From NCBI RefSeq assembly GCF_003711805.1, contig NZ_QXCP01000004.1:434001-498000 (forward strand): 64,000 nucleotides of DNA, given 5' to 3'. The notes beneath the pieces are model-generated. The model ran no database searches and had not been told where the DNA came from. It saw only the letters and a program-made list of their open reading frames with translations. The DNA is from Brachybacterium sp. EE-P12. Its GTDB lineage: Bacteria > Actinomycetota > Actinomycetes > Actinomycetales > Dermabacteraceae. Of the stretch, positions 29,001-35,371 are shown one piece after another; the stretch's first letter is position 1; each line of letters starts with the position of its first letter. A program made the translations under genes and the position numbers.

Positions 29001-29864
29001 CTCGCCGAGCTCAGCCGTCTCGGCCGATGCGTCAGCGGCGTCCTCGCCGGCGGCCGCGGCGGCGGGATCGTCGGCCTCCTCGGAGCCCTCAGATCCCTCG
29101 GAGCCCTCGGCGGCGGGTGCGGGGGCGGCCTGCGCGGAGTTCGACTGCTGCGGGGCAGCACCCTCGGCGGAGGCGTCACCCTCGGAGCCCGCCGCGTCCG
29201 CGGAAGCCGCCTCGTCCCCGGAGGCTGCGTCGTCCCCGGAGGTCCCCTCGCCCTCGGCGGCAGGAGCCTCGCCGACGAACTCGATCGGGGTGAAGGTCTC
29301 GTTGTTCGCGTTCTTCACGCCGTGCGCACCGATCGTGATGATGCCGCACTGCACCTCGAGGCAGTTCACCCGGGTGACGTTGCCGTCGCGGTCCATGCTG
29401 TCGAACTCCGGGCCGGGGATGATCATCTGCGCGTTCCAGGTGCCGTCGGCCGCGAGCTCGCCGCCATTGGCCGCCCCGGCCGTGGAGGAGCCGGGGAAGG
29501 TGACGAAGCGCTGGTAGCCCTGGTTGTCCTTCGTCTCCGAGTCCGGGACGTACTGGTAGTCGGTGCCGGTGGCGCCGCCCTCGGAGGGACGCCATCCGTC
29601 GGAGATCGTCCCGAACAGCACGTAGATCCCGCCGAACCCGCCCTGGACGGACTGGAAGCCGCTGCCCGAGAGGGACACGGTGGTCGGCGCGGTCGTGGAG
29701 GCCTTCGCGCCCCCGAGCTCCGAGGAGACGCTCACGCGGGCAGCGGCCTGCGCAGGCTGGGCCGCGTGCACCGCGGTGAGCAGCAGCGCGGCGAGCACTG
29801 CGCCGAGCGCGAGGAGCCGTCGCTTCAGCGGATTCGCGGCGGCGGACGGGCGGGGCGTGGTCAT
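26070..29864 (-). CDS. Large multi-domain HtaA-type surface protein, putative heme receptor
   Basis: 1264 aa. Order: signal peptide (LLALGAVLAALLLTAVHAAQPAQA); a beta domain to about residue 200 with a Cys pair (NCLEVQC); an acidic Ala/Glu/Ser linker; a second beta domain; a membrane helix near 391-425 (WDIVMIVVLILVGLVLLVLLV) and an Arg/Ala-rich stretch; a second signal-like hydrophobic segment near 470-500 ending ATRASAEE; two HtaA-like domains (about 540-790 and 855-1105); Gly/Ser and Pro/Gly repeats; and a C-terminal membrane helix with a basic tail. Its ATG overlaps the hmuV stop. HtaA proteins of corynebacteria take heme from hemoglobin and pass it to HmuT; that role is inferred here. 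The chain looks like two surface proteins joined. Confidence 0.85.
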   Translation of the reverse strand: MTTPRPSAAANPLKRRLLALGAVLAALLLTAVHAAQPAQAAARVSVSSELGGAKASTTAPTTVSLSGSGFQSVQGGFGGIYVLFGTISDGWRPSEGGATGTDYQYVPDSETKDNQGYQRFVTFPGSSTAGAANGGELAADGTWNAQMIIPGPEFDSMDRDGNVTRVNCLEVQCGIITIGAHGVKNANNETFTPIEFVGEAPAAEGEGTSGDDAASGDEAASADAAGSEGDASAEGAAPQQSNSAQAAPAPAAEGSEGSEGSEEADDPAAAAAGEDAADASAETAELGEAQVGLVSKDASQGGALSFTARGFLPGEQVVGTLDNGTSAAGPYQSGASGEIAGSLPIPADLRPGTHVITLTGAASEQTARASFTVTAGAPAGATAQVDEAGSLGAWDIVMIVVLILVGLVLLVLLVAVITSLVRLIARRRAAKRAAAAAEAAEREAERAAAAPGERVWPGPGTDVRGGAAGRRARQGAALGLALLTLGAASAISPWAATRASAEELKQKKEEGAIELGVEIPEETQPSEEAPTPDDESASSLSWRVNDESGGGAFFGGCNFLVAGAAGDNGRSSVWDSEFAEANYKTADGDVTITKPDADGKQTKPTWSTKCQDSSGTAVSTAVGSTSGNQVNFTGEEFTFDEATDTASASWDGDFTIVYYGGMTYWTISDPVLTVENGEGTLTGTASGYGADMYDPSKWVTLPEKKIELATFSGAEVTDKGMTIVPDYEGVEVEGDDSGTFNPQNRTKDGWGSFPQSWVDYNLLTGQSADWYTSGGQVDAKKTAAPIVISWDASDPVENPAPGGGGGKDDGDDSGTSNGDGSGSGSGSGNGGTATGGGSGTDASRAQDGDRTLSNAQLRWGINEETTSAAFFGGCNFLVAGSVPDMGSSHVWSDAEGKKVYKTSAGNVRLERDGAAPSWKDRCKDASGATVSTNSTVGTGTEIVMEGGTGTLDGEPGAAGTTASVSWKGSFSVVFYGGMTYWWAKDPVLTVNADGTGTLKATVGGYGADMFDTSKWVKLETRTVTLANFRNAELTENGFSVTPDYRGVSIDASGGMNPQVKDADYWGSFPQDFVDFQVATGQSSYWYSSGGLRDRAKPPLPLTVSWDAASPQAPASSTSPGTSASGEGGAVPPGGGGAVLPGGGGAVQPEGGLGSGSGLGSGSGLGSGSGGVLPSALPTTAPVSTSVSPVALAAEDYAADYALSSPAWSGGTLIPLALDAAFGTPLRVLGTTGFLGLVTTVLVLSLKKGWLVLPRPRIPFLTASP
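26368..26415 (-). repeat. 18-bp tandem repeats encoding GLGSGS units near the HtaA C-terminus
   Basis: Units begin at 26368, 26386 and (partial) 26404. They encode a flexible Gly/Ser linker just before the C-terminal membrane helix; a related Gly/Pro repeat (GGAVxPGG) adjoins it. Confidence 0.85.
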
Positions 29865-30751
29865 GCGGGCAGCTCCATCGGGATCTCGAGCGGGGCGGGG
29901 GCGTCGGCGTCCGGCCGACGACGCACGGGGACGATCAGCAGCTCCCCGCCCTCCGGAGCGGTGAGCACGGTGACGGGATGCTGGTACACCTCGGAGAGAA
30001 GCTCGGCGGTCAGCACCTCGGCGGGGGAGCCGACGGCGCGCACGCGGCCGTCCTCCAACAGCACGATGCGGTCCGCATAGGCGGCGGCGAGCGAGAGGTC
30101 GTGCACGATCACCATCACGGTCGCGCCGGCGCGGGCGCGCGCCCGGGCGGCGGCGATCACATGCTCCTGGTGGCGGATGTCCAGGGCGGCGGTCGGCTCG
30201 TCCAGCAGCAGGATCTCGGTCTCCTGCGCGAGCAGGCGGGCGAAGGCGACGCGCGAGCGCTCGCCGCCGGAGAGGCTCGGCACCTGGCGTGCGGCGAGAT
30301 GGGTGACCTCGCCGGCCGCGAGCGCGGCGGCGATCACCTCGTCGTCACGCTCCTCCTCCGGGGTGCCGACCCAGGGCGCACGGCCCATCTCGACGGCGTC
30401 ACGAGCCGTGAAGGAGAAGGCCAGGCGCGAGTCCTGCATCTGCACGGCGCGACGCCGGGACAGCTCCTTCGGGCGCAGCGCGGAGACGTCCGCGAGCTCG
30501 CGGGACGCCGACCCGCCGGCCGCGGGGGAGCCGGCGATGATCCGCACGGTGCCCGCACGGGGAGCGATGTCCCCGGCGAGCACCCCGAACAGGGTCGACT
30601 TGCCGGCGCCGTTGGGGCCGACGAGCACGGTGACCTCACCGCGGCGCAGGTCCAGATCGACCTCGGTGAGGATCGGCGTGCCGCCCAGGTGCACGGTGAC
30701 CCCGCGCGCCTCGAGCGTCACCTCGCCGGGGGAGAGGGGAGCCGTGCTCAT
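29861..30751 (-). CDS. hmuV: Hemin ABC transporter ATP-binding protein HmuV
   Basis: 296-aa ATPase of the iron-siderophore/heme type. Walker A GPNGAGKST near residue 40, Q-loop VQMQDSRLAF, signature LSGGERSRVAFARLLAQ, Walker B ILLLDEPTAALD and the switch His in VIVHDLSLAAAYAD. Pairs with the permease HmuU. The start overlaps the hmuU stop and the stop overlaps the htaA start, each by ATGA, so all are translated together. Confidence 0.93.
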   Translation of the reverse strand: MSTAPLSPGEVTLEARGVTVHLGGTPILTEVDLDLRRGEVTVLVGPNGAGKSTLFGVLAGDIAPRAGTVRIIAGSPAAGGSASRELADVSALRPKELSRRRAVQMQDSRLAFSFTARDAVEMGRAPWVGTPEEERDDEVIAAALAAGEVTHLAARQVPSLSGGERSRVAFARLLAQETEILLLDEPTAALDIRHQEHVIAAARARARAGATVMVIVHDLSLAAAYADRIVLLEDGRVRAVGSPAEVLTAELLSEVYQHPVTVLTAPEGGELLIVPVRRRPDADAPAPLEIPMELPA

Positions 30752-31929
30752 GACCAGCCTCCCGCCCCGCGCCGGGTGCGACGGATGAGGTAGAAGAAGA
30801 ACGGGCCGCCGACGAGCGCCGTGAGCAGGCCGATGGGCAGGTCCGCATAGGGCACGGCGGTGCGGGCCACGGTGTCGGCGACCGCGAGCAGCAGGGCGCC
30901 GCCCAGCATCGAGGCGGGCAGCAGCACCCGGTGGCCGGGGCCCACCATCATGCGGATGAGGTGCGGGACCACGAGCCCGACGAAGGAGATGATCCCCGCG
31001 AAGGCGACGGCGGCCGAGGTCAGCAGCGCCACGAGCACCACGACCGACAGGCGCAGCCGCTCCACGTCGACACCGAGGTGGCGCGCGGGCTTCTCGCCGA
31101 GGGCGAGCAGGTCGAGGCTGCGGGCGCTCAGCAGCGAGGCCGCGAGGCACACCAGCACCACGGGGGTCACGATCCACACGTGGTCCCAGCGGCTGCCGTT
31201 GAGGCTGCCGAGCTGCCAGAAGACGATCTCCTCGCGCGCGCTCGAATCGCCCAGGAAGGTCATCAGCGCGATCACGGCGCCGCCGACGGCGTTGACCGCG
31301 ATGCCGGTGAGGACCAGGGTCACCACCTCGGTGCGTCCGTCCTGCCGGGCGGTCGTGTACACGACGGCGGTCGCGACGAGACCGCCGACGAAGGCGCCCG
31401 CCACCATCGTCCACTCGCCGAGGAAGGTCAGGCCGAAGACGATGACGATGCACGCCGCGGCCGCCGCGCCGGAGGAGACGCCGACGATCCCGGGCTCGGC
31501 CAGGGGATTGCCGAAGACGCCCTGCATGAGCGCCCCGCCGCAGGCCAGGGCCGCCCCGACGAGCAGCGCCATGAGCACGCGCGGCAGCCGCACCGTCACG
31601 AGCGCGGCGTCGGCCATCTGGGTGGCGCGGTCCGGGGCGGCTGCACCGGTGAGCGCGCGGCGCAGGCCCGCGACCACCTCCGCGGGCGAGATCGAGTACT
31701 GGCCGGTGCCCACGGAGACCAGCGCGGCGAGCACCAGGCCGAGGACGAGCGCGGCCAGCAGCCAGGGGACCCGGCGCAGGCGGACGTCCATCACGGGGGC
31801 CTCGTGCCCGGCGGCGGCAGGGGCCGGTGCTGCCTGCTCGGGGGACTCGTGGACGGCGACCGTGCCCGCCGGGTCCGCCTGCGGGGCGGGAGAGGTGCCG
31901 GTCAGCCGCACCGGCGCGACGGCGCTCAT
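30748..31929 (-). CDS. hmuU: Hemin ABC transporter permease HmuU (FecCD family)
   Basis: 393-aa integral membrane permease. After a Pro/Ala-rich N-terminus, about nine or ten helices follow, with the FecCD hallmarks LPRVLMALLVGAALACGGALMQGVFGNPLAEPGIVGVSSGA, GIAVNAVGGAVIALM, GIISFVGLVVPHLIRM and LPIGLLTALVGGPFFFYLI. It would carry heme or iron chelate through the membrane with HmuV. ATGA overlap with hmuT upstream. Confidence 0.93.
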   Translation of the reverse strand: MSAVAPVRLTGTSPAPQADPAGTVAVHESPEQAAPAPAAAGHEAPVMDVRLRRVPWLLAALVLGLVLAALVSVGTGQYSISPAEVVAGLRRALTGAAAPDRATQMADAALVTVRLPRVLMALLVGAALACGGALMQGVFGNPLAEPGIVGVSSGAAAAACIVIVFGLTFLGEWTMVAGAFVGGLVATAVVYTTARQDGRTEVVTLVLTGIAVNAVGGAVIALMTFLGDSSAREEIVFWQLGSLNGSRWDHVWIVTPVVLVCLAASLLSARSLDLLALGEKPARHLGVDVERLRLSVVVLVALLTSAAVAFAGIISFVGLVVPHLIRMMVGPGHRVLLPASMLGGALLLAVADTVARTAVPYADLPIGLLTALVGGPFFFYLIRRTRRGAGGWS

Positions 31930-33083
31930 GCTGCCTGCCCGCCGCTCTGCGCCGCCGCGGCGTTCGCGGTCTCCGGCGCGTAGACGGCCACGGCGAGCGC
32001 TTCGAGGGCGGCGGCGGTGGCCGGGCCGAAGCTCATGATCTCGGTGTCCGCCATGTCGACGACCCGTCGCGTCTGACCGGCCGGGGTCAGCGCGATGGCG
32101 GGCAGCGACTCGAGCATCCCGTCGATCCCGCCCATCGAGGCCAGGCCCTTGGTCATCATGAGCAGCAGATCGGGGGAGGCCTCGAGGAAGGCCTCGTCGG
32201 TCATCGGCTTCATCCCGTCCCAGCCGATCTCGGCGGCGACGTCGATCCCGCCGATCGAGCTGATCAGGTCGTCGGCGCCGGAGCCGGTGCCGAAGATGTA
32301 GTAGGTCCCGGACTGGCCGCGGGCGTAGAAGAACATCATCCGCAGCTTCTTCGCCTCATCGCTCGGGGCGATCTCCGCGATCCTGGCGAGGGACTCCTGG
32401 ATCTCCCGGTCGGTGCGCTCGGCGAGGACCGATCCCTCCTCGGGCAGGCCCACCGCGTCGGCGACCTGCTGGATGAGATCGGGGGTCCCGTCGAGCGAAC
32501 GGTGGGAGTCCACGACGACCACCGGGATGCCGCTCTCGCGCATCTGGAGGACCACGTCCCAGGGGCCCAGGGAGGAGTCGGTGATGATCAGTGTGGGGGC
32601 GAGCTCGAGGATCGACTCCCCGTTCAGCTCGTGGCCGTTCTGGGTGACCAGCGGCAGGTCCTGGATCTCCGCGTACTGGGAGGAGGTGTCGCGGCCCACG
32701 ATGTTCGCGCCCAGCCCGAGGTCGAAGACGATCCGGGAGGTCGAGCCGTAGAGGTCGATCGCGAGGATGCGCGAGACGTCCTCGATCGTGACCTCGGTGC
32801 CCTGGCTGTCGGTGAGCGTGACGGGGAGGGAGGGCGTGGGCTCCTCGGCGACGGGGCGGATGCCCACCTCGGCCGGCAGCGCTGTCGAGGGGCCCTCGTA
32901 GGCGAGCGGGTCCTCGAGGAAGTCGGCGTCCTCGAGGGTGCTGCCGAGCTCGGACTCCGAGCCCGAGGAGCTCGGCAGCAGCGAGCACGCGGACAGCGTG
33001 GAGGTCAGTCCGAGGGCGGCGGCGAGAGCGAGGGGCAGGCGCGGCAGCTCGCGGCGGCTCAAGGGGGTCGGGACGGCAGGCAC
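31926..33083 (-). CDS. hmuT: Heme-binding lipoprotein HmuT
   Basis: 385-aa solute-binding protein of the TroA/BtuF-like heme group. The signal peptide ends in the lipobox LSAC. The two lobes carry VSRILAIDLYGSTSRIVFDLGLG, NGHELNGESILELAPTLIITD and IFGTGSGADDLISSIGG; the His in NGHELN sits where family members often have a heme ligand. I chose GTG at 33083 because GGAGAG lies just upstream and the signal peptide then has normal length; a GTG at 33155 would add 24 residues. First gene of the heme run, downstream of a DtxR-like box. Confidence 0.9.
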   Translation of the reverse strand: MPAVPTPLSRRELPRLPLALAAALGLTSTLSACSLLPSSSGSESELGSTLEDADFLEDPLAYEGPSTALPAEVGIRPVAEEPTPSLPVTLTDSQGTEVTIEDVSRILAIDLYGSTSRIVFDLGLGANIVGRDTSSQYAEIQDLPLVTQNGHELNGESILELAPTLIITDSSLGPWDVVLQMRESGIPVVVVDSHRSLDGTPDLIQQVADAVGLPEEGSVLAERTDREIQESLARIAEIAPSDEAKKLRMMFFYARGQSGTYYIFGTGSGADDLISSIGGIDVAAEIGWDGMKPMTDEAFLEASPDLLLMMTKGLASMGGIDGMLESLPAIALTPAGQTRRVVDMADTEIMSFGPATAAALEALAVAVYAPETANAAAAQSGGQAA

Positions 33084-33188
33084 AGCTCTCCAGGACGAAG
33101 TGAAGGAGGGTGGGCGGGAACGCCCTAGGGGATGCGATGGGGTGCGATAGCGCACTTCTTAACGCAATGAAACTGTTGCATAATGCAT

Positions 33189-33207
33189 TGAGGCTAGGCA
33201 AGCCTAA
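33189..33207. promoter_or_regulatory. DtxR/IdeR-type iron box between hmuT and hmuO
   Basis: Read on the minus strand, TTAGGCTTGCCTAGCCTCA agrees at about 15 of 19 positions with the DtxR consensus TTAGGTTAGCCTAACCTAA. It lies 106 bp upstream of the hmuT start. Iron-dependent repression of the divergent heme genes is expected from family knowledge. Confidence 0.8.
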
Positions 33208-33351
33208 GTCCTACCGCGGTACGGTGTCGATCGTCACATGTCAGGAAACGAATGGGTGACGATGCAGGTCGCGAGCTGGAAAGGGTCGCGTTTGGTGCCG
33301 GCGTCAGATCGGTGGCGAGCGGCGAGGGGTTCGCTTCGGGGCGGGCGGGGC

Positions 33352-33380
33352 TTGCCGGTGCCCTTCCGTCGGGGCATAGT
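33352..33380 (+). promoter_or_regulatory. Candidate hmuO promoter
   Basis: TTGCCG (33352-33357) and CATAGT (33375-33380) with a 17-bp spacer, pointing towards the heme oxygenase gene. The start would be near 33387, giving an untranslated leader of about 100 nt. Confidence 0.5.
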
Positions 33381-33396
33381 TCTCCCACGAGTTCAT

Positions 33397-33411
33397 CTGA
33401 CACAGTGTCAG
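33397..33411. promoter_or_regulatory. Operator-like perfect palindrome in the hmuO leader
   Basis: CTGACACAGTGTCAG: 7-bp perfect arms around a single A, about 10 to 24 bp past the predicted transcription start. The position suits a repressor site. Other than these elements the 33084-33489 region has no gene I can support; a longer in-frame N-terminus for hmuO is possible there but has no motif support. Confidence 0.55.
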
Positions 33412-33489
33412 GAAAACTCGGATCCGCCCGGTCGGGAAGCCCGGACCAGCGGCGGCGACCACCCGCCCGACGAGCACGAGGAGCGTCCC

Positions 33490-34194
33490 ATGACCACTGC
33501 CACCACGAGTCCGCAGCATCGTCCCGACACCGGAGCCGCGGGCGCCGAGCGCCCGTCGGGCGCGGCGGGGTCGGCGGCGGGGAGCGCGCCGTTCTCCACC
33601 GTGCTGCGCGAGGCGACGCGCGAGGAGCACACCGCAGCGGAGACCCGGGGGTTCATCACCCGGCTCATGGGCGGCGAGCTGGAGGAGGGGGACTACTGGC
33701 GCCTGCTGGCCCAGTACCTGCCCGTGTACGAGGCGCTCGAGCAGTCGATCGCCGCGGCCGCCGAGGTCGATCCCCTCGCCGCCGCCTTCCACGACGCACG
33801 CCTCGCACGCGTCGCGGCCATACGGTGCGACCTGGCCGCGCGCTTCGGGAAGGACGCCGAGGTCGATCCGCCGCTCCCCGTCACCGAGCGCTATGCGCGC
33901 CGCATCCGCGAGGCGACGGTGCCGCAGCTGCTGGCCCACCACTACCTGCGCTATCTCGGGGACCTCTCGGGCGGTCAGGCCATCGGCGCGCTCGTCGCTC
34001 GCCACTACCAGGTGCCGGGCGGGCAGCTGGCCATGTGGGACTTCAGCGCCATCGACAAGCCCAAGCGCGTGAAGGACGAGTACCGCGCCCGGCTCGACGA
34101 GATCACCGATCCTGAGATCAGGGACGAGTTCCTCGCGGAGACGAAGCGCGGCTACGAGCTGGCCGGGGAGCTCTTCGCCGCGCTCGACCGCTGA
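33490..34194 (+). CDS. hmuO: Heme oxygenase HmuO
   Basis: 234-aa biliverdin-producing heme oxygenase that opens heme and releases iron and CO in the cytoplasm. The proximal His lies in LREATREEHTAAE; the distal helix motif YLRYLGDLSGGQAIG is intact; QYLPVYEALEQ is also conserved. GAGGAG lies 6 to 11 nt upstream of the ATG. Divergent from the heme uptake operon with the shared iron box, so imported heme would be degraded by this enzyme. The stop is 10 bp from the convergent DUF488 gene. Confidence 0.95.
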   Translation: MTTATTSPQHRPDTGAAGAERPSGAAGSAAGSAPFSTVLREATREEHTAAETRGFITRLMGGELEEGDYWRLLAQYLPVYEALEQSIAAAAEVDPLAAAFHDARLARVAAIRCDLAARFGKDAEVDPPLPVTERYARRIREATVPQLLAHHYLRYLGDLSGGQAIGALVARHYQVPGGQLAMWDFSAIDKPKRVKDEYRARLDEITDPEIRDEFLAETKRGYELAGELFAALDR

Positions 34195-34203
34195 GCCGAA
34201 CGG

Positions 34204-34554
34204 TCAGCGGGAGAGCAGGTCCTTTAACACCACGGCCTGGCTGATGTCGACGGCCTTCGAGGCGGTCAGCAGGGTCAGCCGCTTTCCCCTCACGCTCTCG
34301 CGGAGCGCGGACAGGGCCTCCCTGCCCTCCTCGGAGTCCAGCTCCTCCTGGTAGCGCCGGGAGAACTCCTCGAACTTCTCCGGATCGTGGCCGTACCACG
34401 TGCGCAGCTCGGTCGAGGGGGCGACGTCCTTGTTCCAGTCGTCCAGCGCCGCCTTCTCCTTGCTGATGCCACGAGGCCAGACGCGATCGACCAGGACCCG
34501 CGTCCCGTCGTTGCGGGCAGGCTCGTCCTGGATGCGCTTCACCACGATGTCCAT
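34204..34554 (-). CDS. DUF488 family protein
   Basis: 116-aa cytoplasmic protein. Family signature VLVDRVWPRGISKEKAALDDWNKDVAPSTELR-type sequence is intact, followed by WYGHDPEKFEEFSRRYQEEL and LTLLTASK. Function is not known for the family. On the minus strand TATAAC ends 6 nt before the ATG, so it has its own leaderless promoter and is not simply part of the upstream gene's unit. Confidence 0.88.
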   Translation of the reverse strand: MDIVVKRIQDEPARNDGTRVLVDRVWPRGISKEKAALDDWNKDVAPSTELRTWYGHDPEKFEEFSRRYQEELDSEEGREALSALRESVRGKRLTLLTASKAVDISQAVVLKDLLSR

Positions 34555-34561
34555 GGTTCCG

Positions 34562-35335
34562 TTATACGCCGTTCGAGCTGTCGGCGTTCGTCGCCTCGTC
34601 GGCGCGCGTGTAACGGAGCAGGAGCTCGCCGCCGGAGCGCAGGATCCCCGCCGGCTCCATCGCCGTCGGCGCGGCCATGGGGAAGCGGGTGATGCGTCCC
34701 GCATCCCCGGCCTCGAGCGTGGGCGCGAGGGTGAGGCACAGCTCGTCGACGACGCCCGCGGCCAGGAGAGTGCCGAACAGCGTCGGGCCGCCCTCGCTGT
34801 GGATCCGCTCGTGCCCGCGGGCATGGAGCACCTCGCGCAGGGCGCGCGGGTCCACGGCGGTGCCGCCGACGTCGAGGACGTCCGCCACCTCCGCGAGGCG
34901 CGCCCGCCGCTCGGCCGGGGCCTCCTCGACGGTCAGCACGAGCGGACGCACCGGCGCGTCGACGAACACCGAGGAGGTGGGATCGAGGTCGAGGCGGCCG
35001 CTGACCAGGGCGAAGACCGGCTGCTCGGCAAGACCGTGCGCGCGCCGCCACGACGCCGCCTCCGCGGACAGGCGCATCGCGCCGTATCCCTCGGTGCGGA
35101 CGGTGCCGGCGCCCACCAGCACCACGTCGGCCCAGCGCCGCAGCAGCTCGAACACACGCCGGTCCCCGTCGCCGCCGAGCCCGCCCGAGCGGCCCTCGCG
35201 CGTGACCGCCCCGTCCAGGGACTCGACGAAGTTCATCCGCAGCCACGGCCCGTGCGGCGGGGCGTAGAGCCCCAGGATCTGCTCATCGGTGAGGGCGCAG
35301 CGCACCCCCGGCCAGATCTCGTCGATGCCGTCCAT
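34562..35335 (-). CDS. RibD C-terminal-like pyrimidine reductase / dihydrofolate reductase-fold protein
   Basis: 257-aa NADPH-type reductase fold. MNFVESLDGAVTREGRSGGLGG and VVLVGAGTVRTEGYG are the RibD_C entry motifs; HSEGGPTLFGTLLAAGVVDELCLTLAP is the C-terminal motif. No deaminase domain is present. A GGAGG-like site (GGGAGGAG) precedes the ATG. Riboflavin reductase activity is possible but this group includes many proteins with other substrates. It lies between ackA and DUF488 in the same orientation. Confidence 0.85.
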   Translation of the reverse strand: MDGIDEIWPGVRCALTDEQILGLYAPPHGPWLRMNFVESLDGAVTREGRSGGLGGDGDRRVFELLRRWADVVLVGAGTVRTEGYGAMRLSAEAASWRRAHGLAEQPVFALVSGRLDLDPTSSVFVDAPVRPLVLTVEEAPAERRARLAEVADVLDVGGTAVDPRALREVLHARGHERIHSEGGPTLFGTLLAAGVVDELCLTLAPTLEAGDAGRITRFPMAAPTAMEPAGILRSGGELLLRYTRADEATNADSSNGV

Positions 35336-35371
35336 CGCTCCTCCCCTTCCCCGGAGCCTCGCGGCCCCGGC

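Noticed and set aside
26637-30080. Long plus-strand open frame opposite the HtaA and hmuV genes
   Set aside because: Composition is Gly/Val/Arg/His shadow coding with no domain; the minus strand has signal peptides, HtaA domains and an ABC ATPase.
33238-33489. 84-codon N-terminal extension of heme oxygenase
   Set aside because: In frame but low in conserved features; the ATG at 33490 has a good ribosome-binding site and the family alignment starts just after it, while a promoter and palindrome lie inside the extension.
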